From: an uncultured Oscillospiraceae bacterium
GTDB lineage: Bacteria > Bacillota > Clostridia > Oscillospirales > Oscillospiraceae
Direction of reading: 5' to 3'
Assembly (NCBI GenBank): GCA_934546685.1
Contig: CAKTEB010000065.1
Location: 1-13,852, forward strand
DNA: 13,852 nt
Made by a program: the position numbers and the translations under genes. Under the pieces are notes generated by a model, which was not told where the DNA came from, made no database searches, and worked only from the letters and a program-made list of their open reading frames with translations. Positions 1 through 7,043 of this stretch are shown here, one piece after another (position 1 is the first letter of the stretch; every line of letters starts with the position of its first letter).

Positions 1-2
1 CC

Positions 3-509
<507 letters not shown>

Positions 510-526
510 GGCAACGCAAAAACACC

Positions 527-568
527 GTCCCCGCAACATGTTCGCCATGTTGCGGGGACATCTCTTTT
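527..568 (+). terminator. Rho-independent terminator of asnS
   Basis: A perfect 14-bp stem (527-540 with 546-559, GTCCCCGCAACATG and its complement) with a 5-base loop TTCGC, followed by ATCTCTTTT. It lies 18 bases past the asnS stop codon. Confidence 0.9.
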
Positions 569-602
569 GCAAGTTTGTATAGTTTTTCTTTCATTTTCCT
601 TC

Positions 603-631
603 TAGACAGATGGGATATTGTCTGATACAAT
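603..631 (+). promoter_or_regulatory. Sigma-A promoter of the decarboxylase gene (extended -10)
   Basis: A -35 like TAGACA (603-608), a 17-base spacer and a -10 TACAAT (626-631) preceded by TG at 623-624, giving an extended -10. Transcription would start near 638. The leader then forms a hairpin: CTGAATG (641-647) pairs with CATTCAG (663-669), and AGGA (649-652) with TCCT (657-660) around a GCCG loop. This is too short for a lysine riboswitch. Confidence 0.7.
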
Positions 632-696
632 AGAGCGGTACTGAATGGAGGAGCCGTCCTTGCATTCAGAAATGACTGCAAAGGATGTTGCCAGCT

Positions 697-1953
697 ATGA
701 AAAAGCCGTTTGTCACGAAAGAACAGCTCCAGGAGATCGTAAAGACCTATCCCACCCCCTTCCACATCTACGATGAGGCGGGCATCAGAGCCAACGCCCG
801 GAAGGTCATGAAGGCCTTCTCCTGGAATCCCGGCTTCAAGGAATATTTCGCCGTAAAGGCCACCCCCAATCCCACGATCCTGAAGATCCTCCGGGAGGAG
901 GGCTGCGGCGTGGACTGCTCCTCTCTGACGGAGCTGATGATGTCAGATCGCTGCGGCTTTACGGGCCCGGAGATCATGTTCTCCTCCAACGAGACCCCCG
1001 CCTGCGAATTTGAGCTGGCGGCCAAGCTGGGGGCCACCATCAATCTCGACGACTTCACCCACATCGACTTTTTGAAGGACACCATCGGCTATATTCCCGA
1101 AACCATCTCCTGCCGCTACAATCCCGGCGGCACCTTCCAGCTGTCCGCCTCCAAGGAAGGCTTTCAGGTCATGGATAACCCCGGGGAGTCCAAGTACGGC
1201 TTCACCACCCAGCAGCTCTATGACGGCTTCCGGAAGCTGAAGGACATGGGCGCCAAGCACTTCGGCCTCCACTCCTTCCTGGCCTCCAACACCATCTCCA
1301 ACGACTACTACCCCACCCTGGCGGGGATCCTCTTCAAGCTGGCGGTGGATCTTCAGGAGAAGACCGGCTGCCATATCGAGTTCATCAACCTCTCCGGAGG
1401 CGTGGGCGTGCCCTACAAGCCCGATCAGTCGGAGAACGATATTCTCGCCATTGGCGAGGGCGTTCGGAAGCAGTATGAGGAGATTCTGGTGCCCGCGGGC
1501 ATGGGAGACGTGAAGCTGTTTACGGAGATGGGCCGGTTTATGCTGGCTCCCTACGGCGCTCTGGTGACCACCGCCACCCACGAAAAGCACACCTATAAGG
1601 AATATATCGGCGTAGACGCCTGCGCCGCCAACCTTATGCGGCCCGCCATGTACGGAGCCTATCACCACATTACCGTCATGGGCAAGGAGAACGCCCCCTG
1701 CGACCATAAATACGACGTGGTGGGCGGCCTCTGCGAGAACAACGACAAATTCGCCATTGACCGGTTGCTACCGAAGATCGACAAGGGCGACCTGCTGTAT
1801 ATCCACGACACCGGCGCCCACGGCTTCTCTATGGGCTACCAGTACAACGGCCGCCTCCGCAGCGCCGAGCTGCTGCTCCGTGAGGACGGAACCGTGGAGA
1901 TGATCCGGCGGGCCGAGACCCCGGACGACTATTTCGCCACGCTGGTGTGGTAA
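697..1953 (+). CDS. lysA: Diaminopimelate decarboxylase family protein (PLP, fold type III)
   Basis: Probably makes L-lysine from meso-diaminopimelate by PLP-dependent decarboxylation, the last step of lysine synthesis. 418 residues, usual length. Seen: FAVKATPNP with the expected PLP lysine K54; VDCSSLTEL near 72-80; SKYGF at 165-169; a His in GLHSF (H192); the phosphate-binding turn NLSGGVGVPY at 231-240; EMGR at 277-280 in place of the usual EPGR; CENND at 346-350 in place of CESGD; and YNGRLRSAELLL near the C-terminus. The ATG at 697 is chosen because AAGGA at 681-685 precedes it at a usable distance. The in-frame ATG at 685 has no ribosome binding site of its own. The gene stands alone, with its own promoter and a shared terminator. 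The variant motifs mark a divergent clade; a related PLP amino-acid decarboxylase is the alternative. Confidence 0.82.
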   Translation: MKKPFVTKEQLQEIVKTYPTPFHIYDEAGIRANARKVMKAFSWNPGFKEYFAVKATPNPTILKILREEGCGVDCSSLTELMMSDRCGFTGPEIMFSSNETPACEFELAAKLGATINLDDFTHIDFLKDTIGYIPETISCRYNPGGTFQLSASKEGFQVMDNPGESKYGFTTQQLYDGFRKLKDMGAKHFGLHSFLASNTISNDYYPTLAGILFKLAVDLQEKTGCHIEFINLSGGVGVPYKPDQSENDILAIGEGVRKQYEEILVPAGMGDVKLFTEMGRFMLAPYGALVTTATHEKHTYKEYIGVDACAANLMRPAMYGAYHHITVMGKENAPCDHKYDVVGGLCENNDKFAIDRLLPKIDKGDLLYIHDTGAHGFSMGYQYNGRLRSAELLLREDGTVEMIRRAETPDDYFATLVW

Positions 1954-1965
1954 CAATCTGATAAA

Positions 1966-1998
1966 AACCGCGCACTGTCAGGCTGGCAGTGCGCGGTT
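1966..1998. terminator. Bidirectional terminator between convergent genes
   Basis: A perfect 12-bp stem (AACCGCGCACTG at 1966-1977 with 1987-1998) and a 9-base loop. It starts 12 bases after the decarboxylase stop and ends 2 bases before the end of the minus-strand response regulator gene. On the minus strand the stem runs into TTTTT, so it works best for the regulatory operon. On the plus strand the T-tract is poor. Confidence 0.8.
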
Positions 1999-2000
1999 CG

Positions 2001-2726
2001 TCATTTCATGAGATATTCGGAAAAGGCCCGCTGGAAGGGCTCAAACCGGGCCCGGCTGATGGGAATGCACCGTCCGTCGCTGAGGGTGATCTCATAGCGC
2101 CGGAAGGACTGCACCTCCCCCAGGTTCACGATATAGCCCCGGTGGCAGATGCAGAACCGACTTACCGGCAGCTGCTCCATCAGCTTCGGAATACTGTCTC
2201 CCACGGCCACCCGCCGGTCACGCATCACGATCTCCGTCTTCCGGTCGATATGCTCGAGGTACCGGATCTCCGACAGCTCCAGCACCTGCCGCTCCCGGCC
2301 TGAGAGCACCGTCAGAGTGTCTCTCCGGCTGTTATAATCCTGAAAGAACAGCTCCATGGCCCGGGGGATCCGCTGGCGGTACTCCTCCTTGAGGATGAAG
2401 TACAGGGGCCGGGTCTCGTAGATCTCCGTGGCGTAGGACAGGAAGGCCGTGAGATAGACGATGCCGCACTGGGGGAATTTGCTTCGCACCTGCCGGGCCA
2501 CGGCGATACCGCTGGACTCCCGTTCCCCCAGGTCGATGTCCGTCAGCAGGAGATCCAGATTATTCGCGTGGTCCAGGTGACGCAGGAGCTCTGTGCCGGA
2601 CTGGAACCGGGAGATCTGCGCATCATATTCCGGCATGGCGTCCAAATACGTCTGCGCCTCCCGGCCTACGGCCTCCAGGATCACCGGATCGTCGTCCAAT
2701 ATGTAGATGGTGAGGATCTGCTTCAT
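2001..2726 (-). CDS. LytTR-family (AgrA-like) response regulator
   Basis: Cytoplasmic transcription regulator that receives phosphate from a sensor kinase and binds DNA through a LytTR domain. 241 residues. Receiver domain about 1-125: acidic cluster DDD at 11-13, phosphoacceptor D63 in LLLTDIDLG, T93 in VYLTAF, and K113 in YFILKEE. LytTR domain about 145-238: IRYLEHIDRKTEIV, then CHRGYIVNL and ITLSDGRCIPISR, close to the family pattern. The start at 2726 is used because it forms an ATGA overlap with the stop of the upstream kinase gene, which implies translational coupling. A longer open frame upstream lies inside the kinase gene and is not supported. It is the last gene of a three-gene operon, and the only response regulator available to the two kinases. 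Targets are unknown. Confidence 0.93.
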   Translation of the reverse strand: MKQILTIYILDDDPVILEAVGREAQTYLDAMPEYDAQISRFQSGTELLRHLDHANNLDLLLTDIDLGERESSGIAVARQVRSKFPQCGIVYLTAFLSYATEIYETRPLYFILKEEYRQRIPRAMELFFQDYNSRRDTLTVLSGRERQVLELSEIRYLEHIDRKTEIVMRDRRVAVGDSIPKLMEQLPVSRFCICHRGYIVNLGEVQSFRRYEITLSDGRCIPISRARFEPFQRAFSEYLMK

Positions 2727-4036
2727 GGTTCCTTCCTCCCTCCTTCCGGCGTCAGCCACAGGAGCACCTGCACGGTATCCGCGTGCTCCTGAATGGTCAT
2801 GCCGCCTCCGTACTGCTGGGCGATGCTCTCCAAAATATTCAGGCCCCAGCCATGCTCCTGGCTCAGATCCGGCGCCTTCCGCCGGAGGGTCTGGCCGGGG
2901 ATCCGGGGATTCCGGCAGGAAAATACCAGGCCTCTCCCCTTCATATGGGCATCCAGCTCTATCGTTCTCTGCTGCTCCGGGGGCAGCTTTTCGCAGGCGT
3001 GGATGGCGTTGTCCAAGAGATTCCCGGCAATGCTGCACAGATGCACCGGCTGGATCCCGATATCCTGTGGGATCGCGCCGGAGATCTGGAGCCGGATATG
3101 CTCCGCCTCCGCGCCGCTGATCTTTGAGGCGATCACCGCGTCCACCACGTTGGAGCCGGTGTACTGCTGCCGCCCGGTGCGGTCCACGGTCTCCCGGAAG
3201 TCCGAGAGCTGCCTCTGGGCTTCCGCGTAGTCCCCTTGCTCCAGTCTGCCGGACAGCGCCCGGAGCCGGTCCCGCATCTCCAGCCGCACCTGCTCCAGGG
3301 CCTTGGCGCTGTCCTGGATCCGGCGGTAGTAGGCCGCCTGGGCCTCCAGCAGCGCCTGAGCCTCCTGCTCCTGGCGCTCCAGGGCATAGGCCCGTTCCAT
3401 GCGCCGGAAGGTGCGGATCAGCATCAGATCCAGCAGCAGGTTGATAACCATATAGAAGAAGCTCAGCACCGCCACCCAGCGCTTATCCGCCAAAACGCTG
3501 AGGCCCATCCATACCGGCAGCATCACCATCACGGACTGCACCGCCAGGAAGGGCAGATATTTTCCCGTGCCCGGGGTCTGAACCTTCCGGATCAGCCGGG
3601 TGCAGATCCAATAGGGGATCAGCAGGCTCAGAAGATAGAAGGGCAGATACACCATCCGTGTGATGATGAGCTCCATGACGGACAGATCCAGAAGCCGCCG
3701 GAAGCCGGGATGCAGGCTCAGGAGCATCAGATCCGTGGGAATCTCCGTGATCATAATGCAGATCATGTAGACGGCCAGATACAATACCGTCTGGATGGCC
3801 GGGATCCGCCGGAAGAGAAGCACCAGCAGCAGCATGGAGCCGGTGGTGAGCACACTTTTCAGGGCGTCCGCCTGGGGCAGCACATAGCCGCAGAGCCAGT
3901 AGATGCCGCCCTCAATGAGCACCATCAGGAGAGTAAACAGTGTCCGGTGCTTTGTCTCAATAAACCAGCCCATAACGATGCCGCCCAGCACCAGCTGAAT
4001 CACCATAGATCCCAGATCCGCAGCCGTTTTCAGCAT
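2723..4036 (-). CDS. AgrC-like membrane sensor with intact ATP-binding domain but no phosphoacceptor His
   Basis: 437 residues. Residues 1 to about 205 are strongly hydrophobic with about six membrane segments. A helical dimerisation region (about 212-270) and a GHKL ATPase domain (about 325-430) follow. The ATPase motifs are complete: N-box NLLDNAIHA (N339, D342, N343), FSCRNP (N376) and the G-box HGWGL (G396, G398, N400). The H-box reads QVRLEMRDRL: the position that should be His is L252 (codon CTG, plus-strand bases 3281-3283), and the following D and N have changed too. The neighbouring paralogue has RHDMKNQL in exact register. It should bind ATP but cannot autophosphorylate in the usual way, so it probably acts as the kinase half of a heterodimer. 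The ribosome binding site is GGAGGGAGG. The stop overlaps the regulator start (ATGA). Confidence 0.9.
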   Translation of the reverse strand: MLKTAADLGSMVIQLVLGGIVMGWFIETKHRTLFTLLMVLIEGGIYWLCGYVLPQADALKSVLTTGSMLLLVLLFRRIPAIQTVLYLAVYMICIMITEIPTDLMLLSLHPGFRRLLDLSVMELIITRMVYLPFYLLSLLIPYWICTRLIRKVQTPGTGKYLPFLAVQSVMVMLPVWMGLSVLADKRWVAVLSFFYMVINLLLDLMLIRTFRRMERAYALERQEQEAQALLEAQAAYYRRIQDSAKALEQVRLEMRDRLRALSGRLEQGDYAEAQRQLSDFRETVDRTGRQQYTGSNVVDAVIASKISGAEAEHIRLQISGAIPQDIGIQPVHLCSIAGNLLDNAIHACEKLPPEQQRTIELDAHMKGRGLVFSCRNPRIPGQTLRRKAPDLSQEHGWGLNILESIAQQYGGGMTIQEHADTVQVLLWLTPEGGRKEP

Positions 4037-4066
4037 CTGTTTTCCTCCCTCCGTGCCAATTTTGCA

Positions 4067-4105
4067 GAAAAAACAACCAAAACCGCATTCTTTTATAAAA
4101 ATGCG
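4067..4105 (-). terminator. Possible attenuator hairpin between the two kinase genes
   Basis: On the minus strand, CGCATTTTT pairs with AAAAGAATGCG to give a 9-bp stem (4084-4105, one G-T pair) with a 4-base AT-rich loop. It is followed by GTTTTGGTTGTTTTTT, and lies in the 91-base gap after the upstream kinase stop (4128) and before the downstream kinase start (4036). The stem is AT-rich, so only partial termination is likely. It could set the ratio of the two subunits. Confidence 0.45.
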
Positions 4106-4127
4106 CCGTATTTATGGTATGCTGTGG

Positions 4128-5402
4128 TCACACAGCGGAGGCCGGAGCCTCCTCCAATTCGGGCAGCTCCAGAATGGCCAGACACTGTCCCTCCGCCTCC
4201 GTCACCTGCACCGGGCCATGGAAGCCCGCCGCCTGGGCGATGCAGCGGCAGTGATCCTCCTGTCGCTGCTCCCCCGTGCCGGGATACCGGCAGGAAAAGC
4301 GATAGACGGGGCTCATGACGAATGCCACCCCGATCTCCGGTGCCTCGATATCCTGGCTCTCCGCCGCCTGACGGATGGCGTGATCCAGCACCGCGGCCAC
4401 CAGGCTGCACAACCGAACCTCTCCGGGGCCCAGATCCTGCGGAAGCCGGCCCTCTGCGCTGAGGCGGATCCCCGCCTCCCGGCACTGGGGCTCCTTGGAC
4501 TCCAGCACCGCGTCGATCATCACGTTGCCGGTGCTCCGCGGGCCCTGGCCCAGCTCCCTCTCCACAGCGGATATCTGCTGCCGGGCGGTGTCATAGTCGC
4601 CGTTTTCCAGCAGGATGGACAGGGTGGTCAGCTGATTCTTCATGTCGTGGCGCACCTGCCGGAGGCCCCGGACATTGTCCTGGAGCTGCCGGTAGTAGTC
4701 CATCTGCATCTTCACCATATTCTGAGCCTGCCGCTGGCGCTGCTCCAGGGCGTGGATCCTGCCGATGTGGTTGAAGGTCTGCACCAGCAAGACGTCCAAC
4801 AGTACATTGGCCAGGATATACACCAGGGCCACCGGGCTGATGTGCTCAAAGTCCTCCATGGCCTCCTGCACCACCACCATGGGGATCAGCAGCAGCAGGG
4901 TCTGGATCAGCAGAAATGGCACAAAGCGCCCGGCGGTCTCGCTGCCCTGCATCTGAAATCTCCTGCGGAGCAGCACATAGGGCACCAGGAAGCTCAGGAT
5001 CACCAGGGGCAGAAAGCTCATCCGCCACACCAGCAGGAATGCGGGCTTCAGGTCTGAAACGCCCGTGAAGCCCGGGTAGTAGTGCAGCAGGATCAGGTCA
5101 AAGGGCACCTCCACCAGCACCATGCAGGCCATGGACAGGCAGTAGTAGAGGAGACACCTGGACAGGGGCACCCGCCGCTGCCACAGGATCACCAGCAGCT
5201 GGCCCCCATAGATCAGCACCACCCGCAGCACCGGGATCCCGCTCCACACATAGCCTGTGAGCCCGTAGCCGAGAAAGCCGCACAGGGTCAGCAGCGCCGC
5301 GGCAAGCGGGAAACGCTTTGCCTCTATGAACTTTGCGATCAGGAATCCTCCGGCGAGATTCTGTAACAGGATCGTCGCCAGATCCACCGACACCGCGGCC
5401 AT
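4128..5402 (-). CDS. AgrC-like membrane sensor with phosphoacceptor His but degenerate ATP-binding domain
   Basis: 424 residues, first gene of the operon. Residues 1 to about 205 hold about six hydrophobic membrane segments. The dimerisation helix carries a canonical H-box, RHDMKNQL, with H252 (codon CAC, plus-strand bases 4647-4649), then LENGDY and TGNVMIDAVLESK as in AgrC-type kinases. The C-terminal domain has lost its nucleotide motifs. The N-box reads AAVLDHAI (both Asn gone: A337, H341), CRNP has become CRYP (Y373), and the G-box is missing, with the region about 14 residues shorter than in the neighbour (DHCRCIAQAAGFHG). The frame is open throughout and the other frames do not hold the missing motifs, so a frameshift is unlikely. 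It should be phosphorylated in trans, most simply by the downstream paralogue. The start follows a GGGAGGGGAG ribosome binding site. The signal is unknown. Confidence 0.9.
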   Translation of the reverse strand: MAAVSVDLATILLQNLAGGFLIAKFIEAKRFPLAAALLTLCGFLGYGLTGYVWSGIPVLRVVLIYGGQLLVILWQRRVPLSRCLLYYCLSMACMVLVEVPFDLILLHYYPGFTGVSDLKPAFLLVWRMSFLPLVILSFLVPYVLLRRRFQMQGSETAGRFVPFLLIQTLLLLIPMVVVQEAMEDFEHISPVALVYILANVLLDVLLVQTFNHIGRIHALEQRQRQAQNMVKMQMDYYRQLQDNVRGLRQVRHDMKNQLTTLSILLENGDYDTARQQISAVERELGQGPRSTGNVMIDAVLESKEPQCREAGIRLSAEGRLPQDLGPGEVRLCSLVAAVLDHAIRQAAESQDIEAPEIGVAFVMSPVYRFSCRYPGTGEQRQEDHCRCIAQAAGFHGPVQVTEAEGQCLAILELPELEEAPASAV

Positions 5403-5438
5403 GCGCTCCCCTCCCAGCTTTTCAAAAAATGTCTCTCC

Positions 5439-5467
5439 ATTATCTCACAGGATCGGCCGTCTGTAAA
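5439..5467 (-). promoter_or_regulatory. Promoter of the two-kinase / LytTR operon
   Basis: On the minus strand, TTTACA (5462-5467) and GATAAT (5439-5444), each one base from consensus, are 17 bases apart. The predicted start near 5432 leaves a leader of about 30 bases that contains the ribosome binding site. Confidence 0.65.
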
Positions 5468-5579
5468 CCAATGTTTTTGATTTTTCACAAACTCTCCCAA
5501 ATTTTTCAGTGTTTTTGTCATTGAAGCCTCTCATTTTTCCCATAAACCTACTATTTATCCGTCAGAATACAATTTCCTA

Positions 5580-5608
5580 TTGACTTTTTTGTTTATTTGG
5601 AAAATAAT
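5580..5608 (+). promoter_or_regulatory. Promoter of the PucR-type regulator gene
   Basis: TTGACT (5580-5585), a 17-base spacer, and AATAAT (5603-5608) in a very AT-rich stretch. A start near 5615 would place the whole GAAATAC repeat cluster in the early transcribed region. Confidence 0.6.
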
Positions 5609-5618
5609 AAAACAAGTA

Positions 5619-5663
5619 AGGAAATACAAATTCTGTTTGGACGAAATACAAGCGGTATTTCCT
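5619..5663. repeat. GAAATAC repeat cluster, candidate operator
   Basis: GAAATACAA occurs at 5621-5629 and 5643-5651, exactly 22 bases (two helical turns) apart. The inverted copy GTATTTC is at 5655-5661. The last two form a 7-bp dyad with a 5-base spacer (5643-5661). The outer copies also form a 9-bp inverted repeat, AGGAAATAC (5619-5627) with GTATTTCCT (5655-5663). The cluster lies just downstream of the predicted promoter, where a bound protein would block transcription. Confidence 0.65.
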
Positions 5664-5703
5664 GTCACCGTGAAGCCGCAATCTCAACAAGGAGTGAATC
5701 CAT

Positions 5704-6867
5704 ATGCAGATCCGAGAGCTACTGAACATCGAGGCCCTTCAGCCCATTTCCGCCCAGACCGGCGACTGCGGGCTGGACCGTCAGATGAAGGACGTGGTGC
5801 TTTTAGAGTACGACAGCCTTCAGCAGCCCCGGCCGCGGGATTATTACCAGGATGACTTCATCATCTCCACCATGTTTTTCGCCAAGGATCGGCCAGAGGC
5901 TCTGGCCTCTGTGATCCAGCAGCTCATCACCCTGGGGGCCGCCGGCCTGGCCTATAAGTCCGTATATTATTCGGAGCTTCCCAAGGAGGTTCTGGAGCTG
6001 GCCCAGCGCAGCCAGTTCCCCATTCTCCGGTTCGACGGGCTCTACATTGAGGACGTGATCCTGACCATCAGCGACTATATGCGCCTGCGGCAGGAATTCT
6101 CCATGTTTGAGGAGCCTCTGTTTAAGATCCTCCAGGGCTCGGAAAGCTACGGCATCGAGCAACTCTGTGCCCGGATGAACCCCAACCGGAAGAAATACAT
6201 GAACGCGGTCTACATCCACTCCCGGAACATGGCCAGCGACTGGAACTCCGTCCTCCGGAACACCCTCCAGCTCCGCAGCAGCCGCTCCGTCACCTCCACC
6301 TATCGGTTTCTCCAGTTCCGCAGGGGCTTCTTTGTGCTCTCCAACTTCAATCAGGAGGTGCCCCTCAAGTCCATCGGTCAAAACATCCAGCGGCTGCTGG
6401 AATCCCTGGGGGTGGACATCTCGGAGCTCAGCTTCGGCGTAGGCAGCCTCCAGCAGCGCTCCACAGACTTTGACCGGGTGATCCGTGACGCCTTCGACGC
6501 CCTGCTCTACGCCATCGACAACAAGAAGTCCCTGGTGACCCTGGACGACATCCGGCTCTACCAGAACATCTTCCCCATCGTTCGGGACCGCACCAGCCGC
6601 GCCGTCATGTCCTCTATGATCGCCACGCTGGAGTCCTACGACAAGGACAGCGCCTCCGGCTGTCTGCTCCACACCCTGGAGGTCTACGTCAGTACCGGCT
6701 ACAGCATTCCGGACACCGCCGAGCGCCTGGAGCAGCACCCCAATACCATCCGCTACCGGCTGAAAAAGATCACAGATCTGATCTCCACCAAGGTGGAGGC
6801 CTCCCACGCGCTGTTCCTGCTGGGTGAATACATGAAGATGAATAATCTCAGCAGCAGCATTTTCTAA
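5704..6867 (+). CDS. PucR/CdaR-type transcriptional regulator
   Basis: 387 residues with the PucR architecture. An N-terminal ligand-sensing domain spans about 1-130, with FAKDRPEALASVIQQLITLGAAGLAYK and PILRFDGLYIEDV as in the purine-catabolism regulators. A middle region covers about 140-310. The C-terminal helix-turn-helix covers about 319-360, with LLHTLEVYVSTGYSI, then TAERLEQHPNTIRYRLKKI, the hallmark of the family. It begins at ATG 5704 behind AAGGAG with 9 bases of spacing. Family members respond to small metabolites and often control nearby catabolic or transport genes. No purine genes are in the window, so the ligand cannot be named. It is monocistronic, closed by a terminator. The dyad cluster in its leader suggests autoregulation. 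The next gene downstream, a formate/nitrite-type channel, is a possible target. Confidence 0.92.
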   Translation: MQIRELLNIEALQPISAQTGDCGLDRQMKDVVLLEYDSLQQPRPRDYYQDDFIISTMFFAKDRPEALASVIQQLITLGAAGLAYKSVYYSELPKEVLELAQRSQFPILRFDGLYIEDVILTISDYMRLRQEFSMFEEPLFKILQGSESYGIEQLCARMNPNRKKYMNAVYIHSRNMASDWNSVLRNTLQLRSSRSVTSTYRFLQFRRGFFVLSNFNQEVPLKSIGQNIQRLLESLGVDISELSFGVGSLQQRSTDFDRVIRDAFDALLYAIDNKKSLVTLDDIRLYQNIFPIVRDRTSRAVMSSMIATLESYDKDSASGCLLHTLEVYVSTGYSIPDTAERLEQHPNTIRYRLKKITDLISTKVEASHALFLLGEYMKMNNLSSSIF

Positions 6868-6875
6868 CGCAGCGT

Positions 6876-6907
6876 ACCTCCCTTGTCGCTATGACAAGGG
6901 AGGTTTT
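6876..6907 (+). terminator. Terminator of the PucR-type regulator gene
   Basis: A perfect 12-bp stem (ACCTCCCTTGTC at 6876-6887 with 6893-6904), a 5-base loop, then TTT. It starts 9 bases after the stop codon. Confidence 0.85.
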
Positions 6908-6958
6908 CCGCTTCTGTGGAATTCTACAATTTAGCGGCGCATTTTATCTGGAATGCCC

Positions 6959-6987
6959 TTGCGCTTTGGCCGGAAATCGAATAAAAT
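6959..6987 (+). promoter_or_regulatory. Probable promoter of the formate/nitrite-type channel gene
   Basis: TTGCGC (6959-6964), a 17-base spacer, and TAAAAT (6982-6987). A small GC hairpin (GGGGC 7002-7006 with GCCCC 7011-7015) lies in the leader. The gene therefore appears to be transcribed separately from the regulator upstream. Confidence 0.55.
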
Positions 6988-7043
6988 TAACCTCAGAGAT
7001 AGGGGCCCTGGCCCCAAATTTAGTTAAGAAGGAAGGGCAAACT

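Larger units (their letters stand above)
5404..5703. other. Divergent AT-rich control region between the kinase operon and the PucR gene
   Basis: 300 bases without a supported gene, clearly more AT-rich than its surroundings. It holds a minus-strand promoter (5439-5467), a plus-strand promoter (5580-5608), the GAAATAC repeat cluster (5619-5663) and the AAGGAG ribosome binding site at 5689-5694. No tRNA or recognised riboswitch was seen. A 60-codon minus-strand frame (5339-5521) was considered and not accepted. Confidence 0.7.

Noticed and set aside
632..696. Lysine riboswitch upstream of the decarboxylase
   Set aside because: The leader is only about 60 bases, while the L-box needs about 170 or more; only a simple hairpin is present.
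2727..3038. A longer response regulator start giving a 345-residue protein
   Set aside because: The extra N-terminus lies entirely in a shadow frame of the kinase gene; the ATGA overlap and the family-typical start MKQILTIYILDDD support the start at 2726.
4128..4485. Frameshift as the cause of the missing ATP-binding motifs in the upstream kinase
   Set aside because: The other minus-strand frame over this region (Gly/Arg/Pro-rich) contains no N-box or G-box. The real frame still aligns to its paralogue through FSCR and up to the end, with in-frame substitutions and a short deletion.
3236..5057. Long plus-strand frames (360 and 334 codons) opposite the kinase genes
   Set aside because: His/Gln/Pro-rich low-complexity translations typical of shadow frames; the opposite strand encodes recognisable membrane kinases.
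5339..5521. A 60-codon minus-strand frame starting MTKTLKNLGEFVKNQKHW, upstream of and overlapping the first kinase; considered as an agrD-like peptide gene
   Set aside because: It has a passable GAGAGG ribosome binding site, but it runs 64 bases into the kinase gene, lacks a recognisable AgrD layout, has no agrB partner, and the best operon promoter (5439-5467) lies inside it, so the main transcript would not carry its start.
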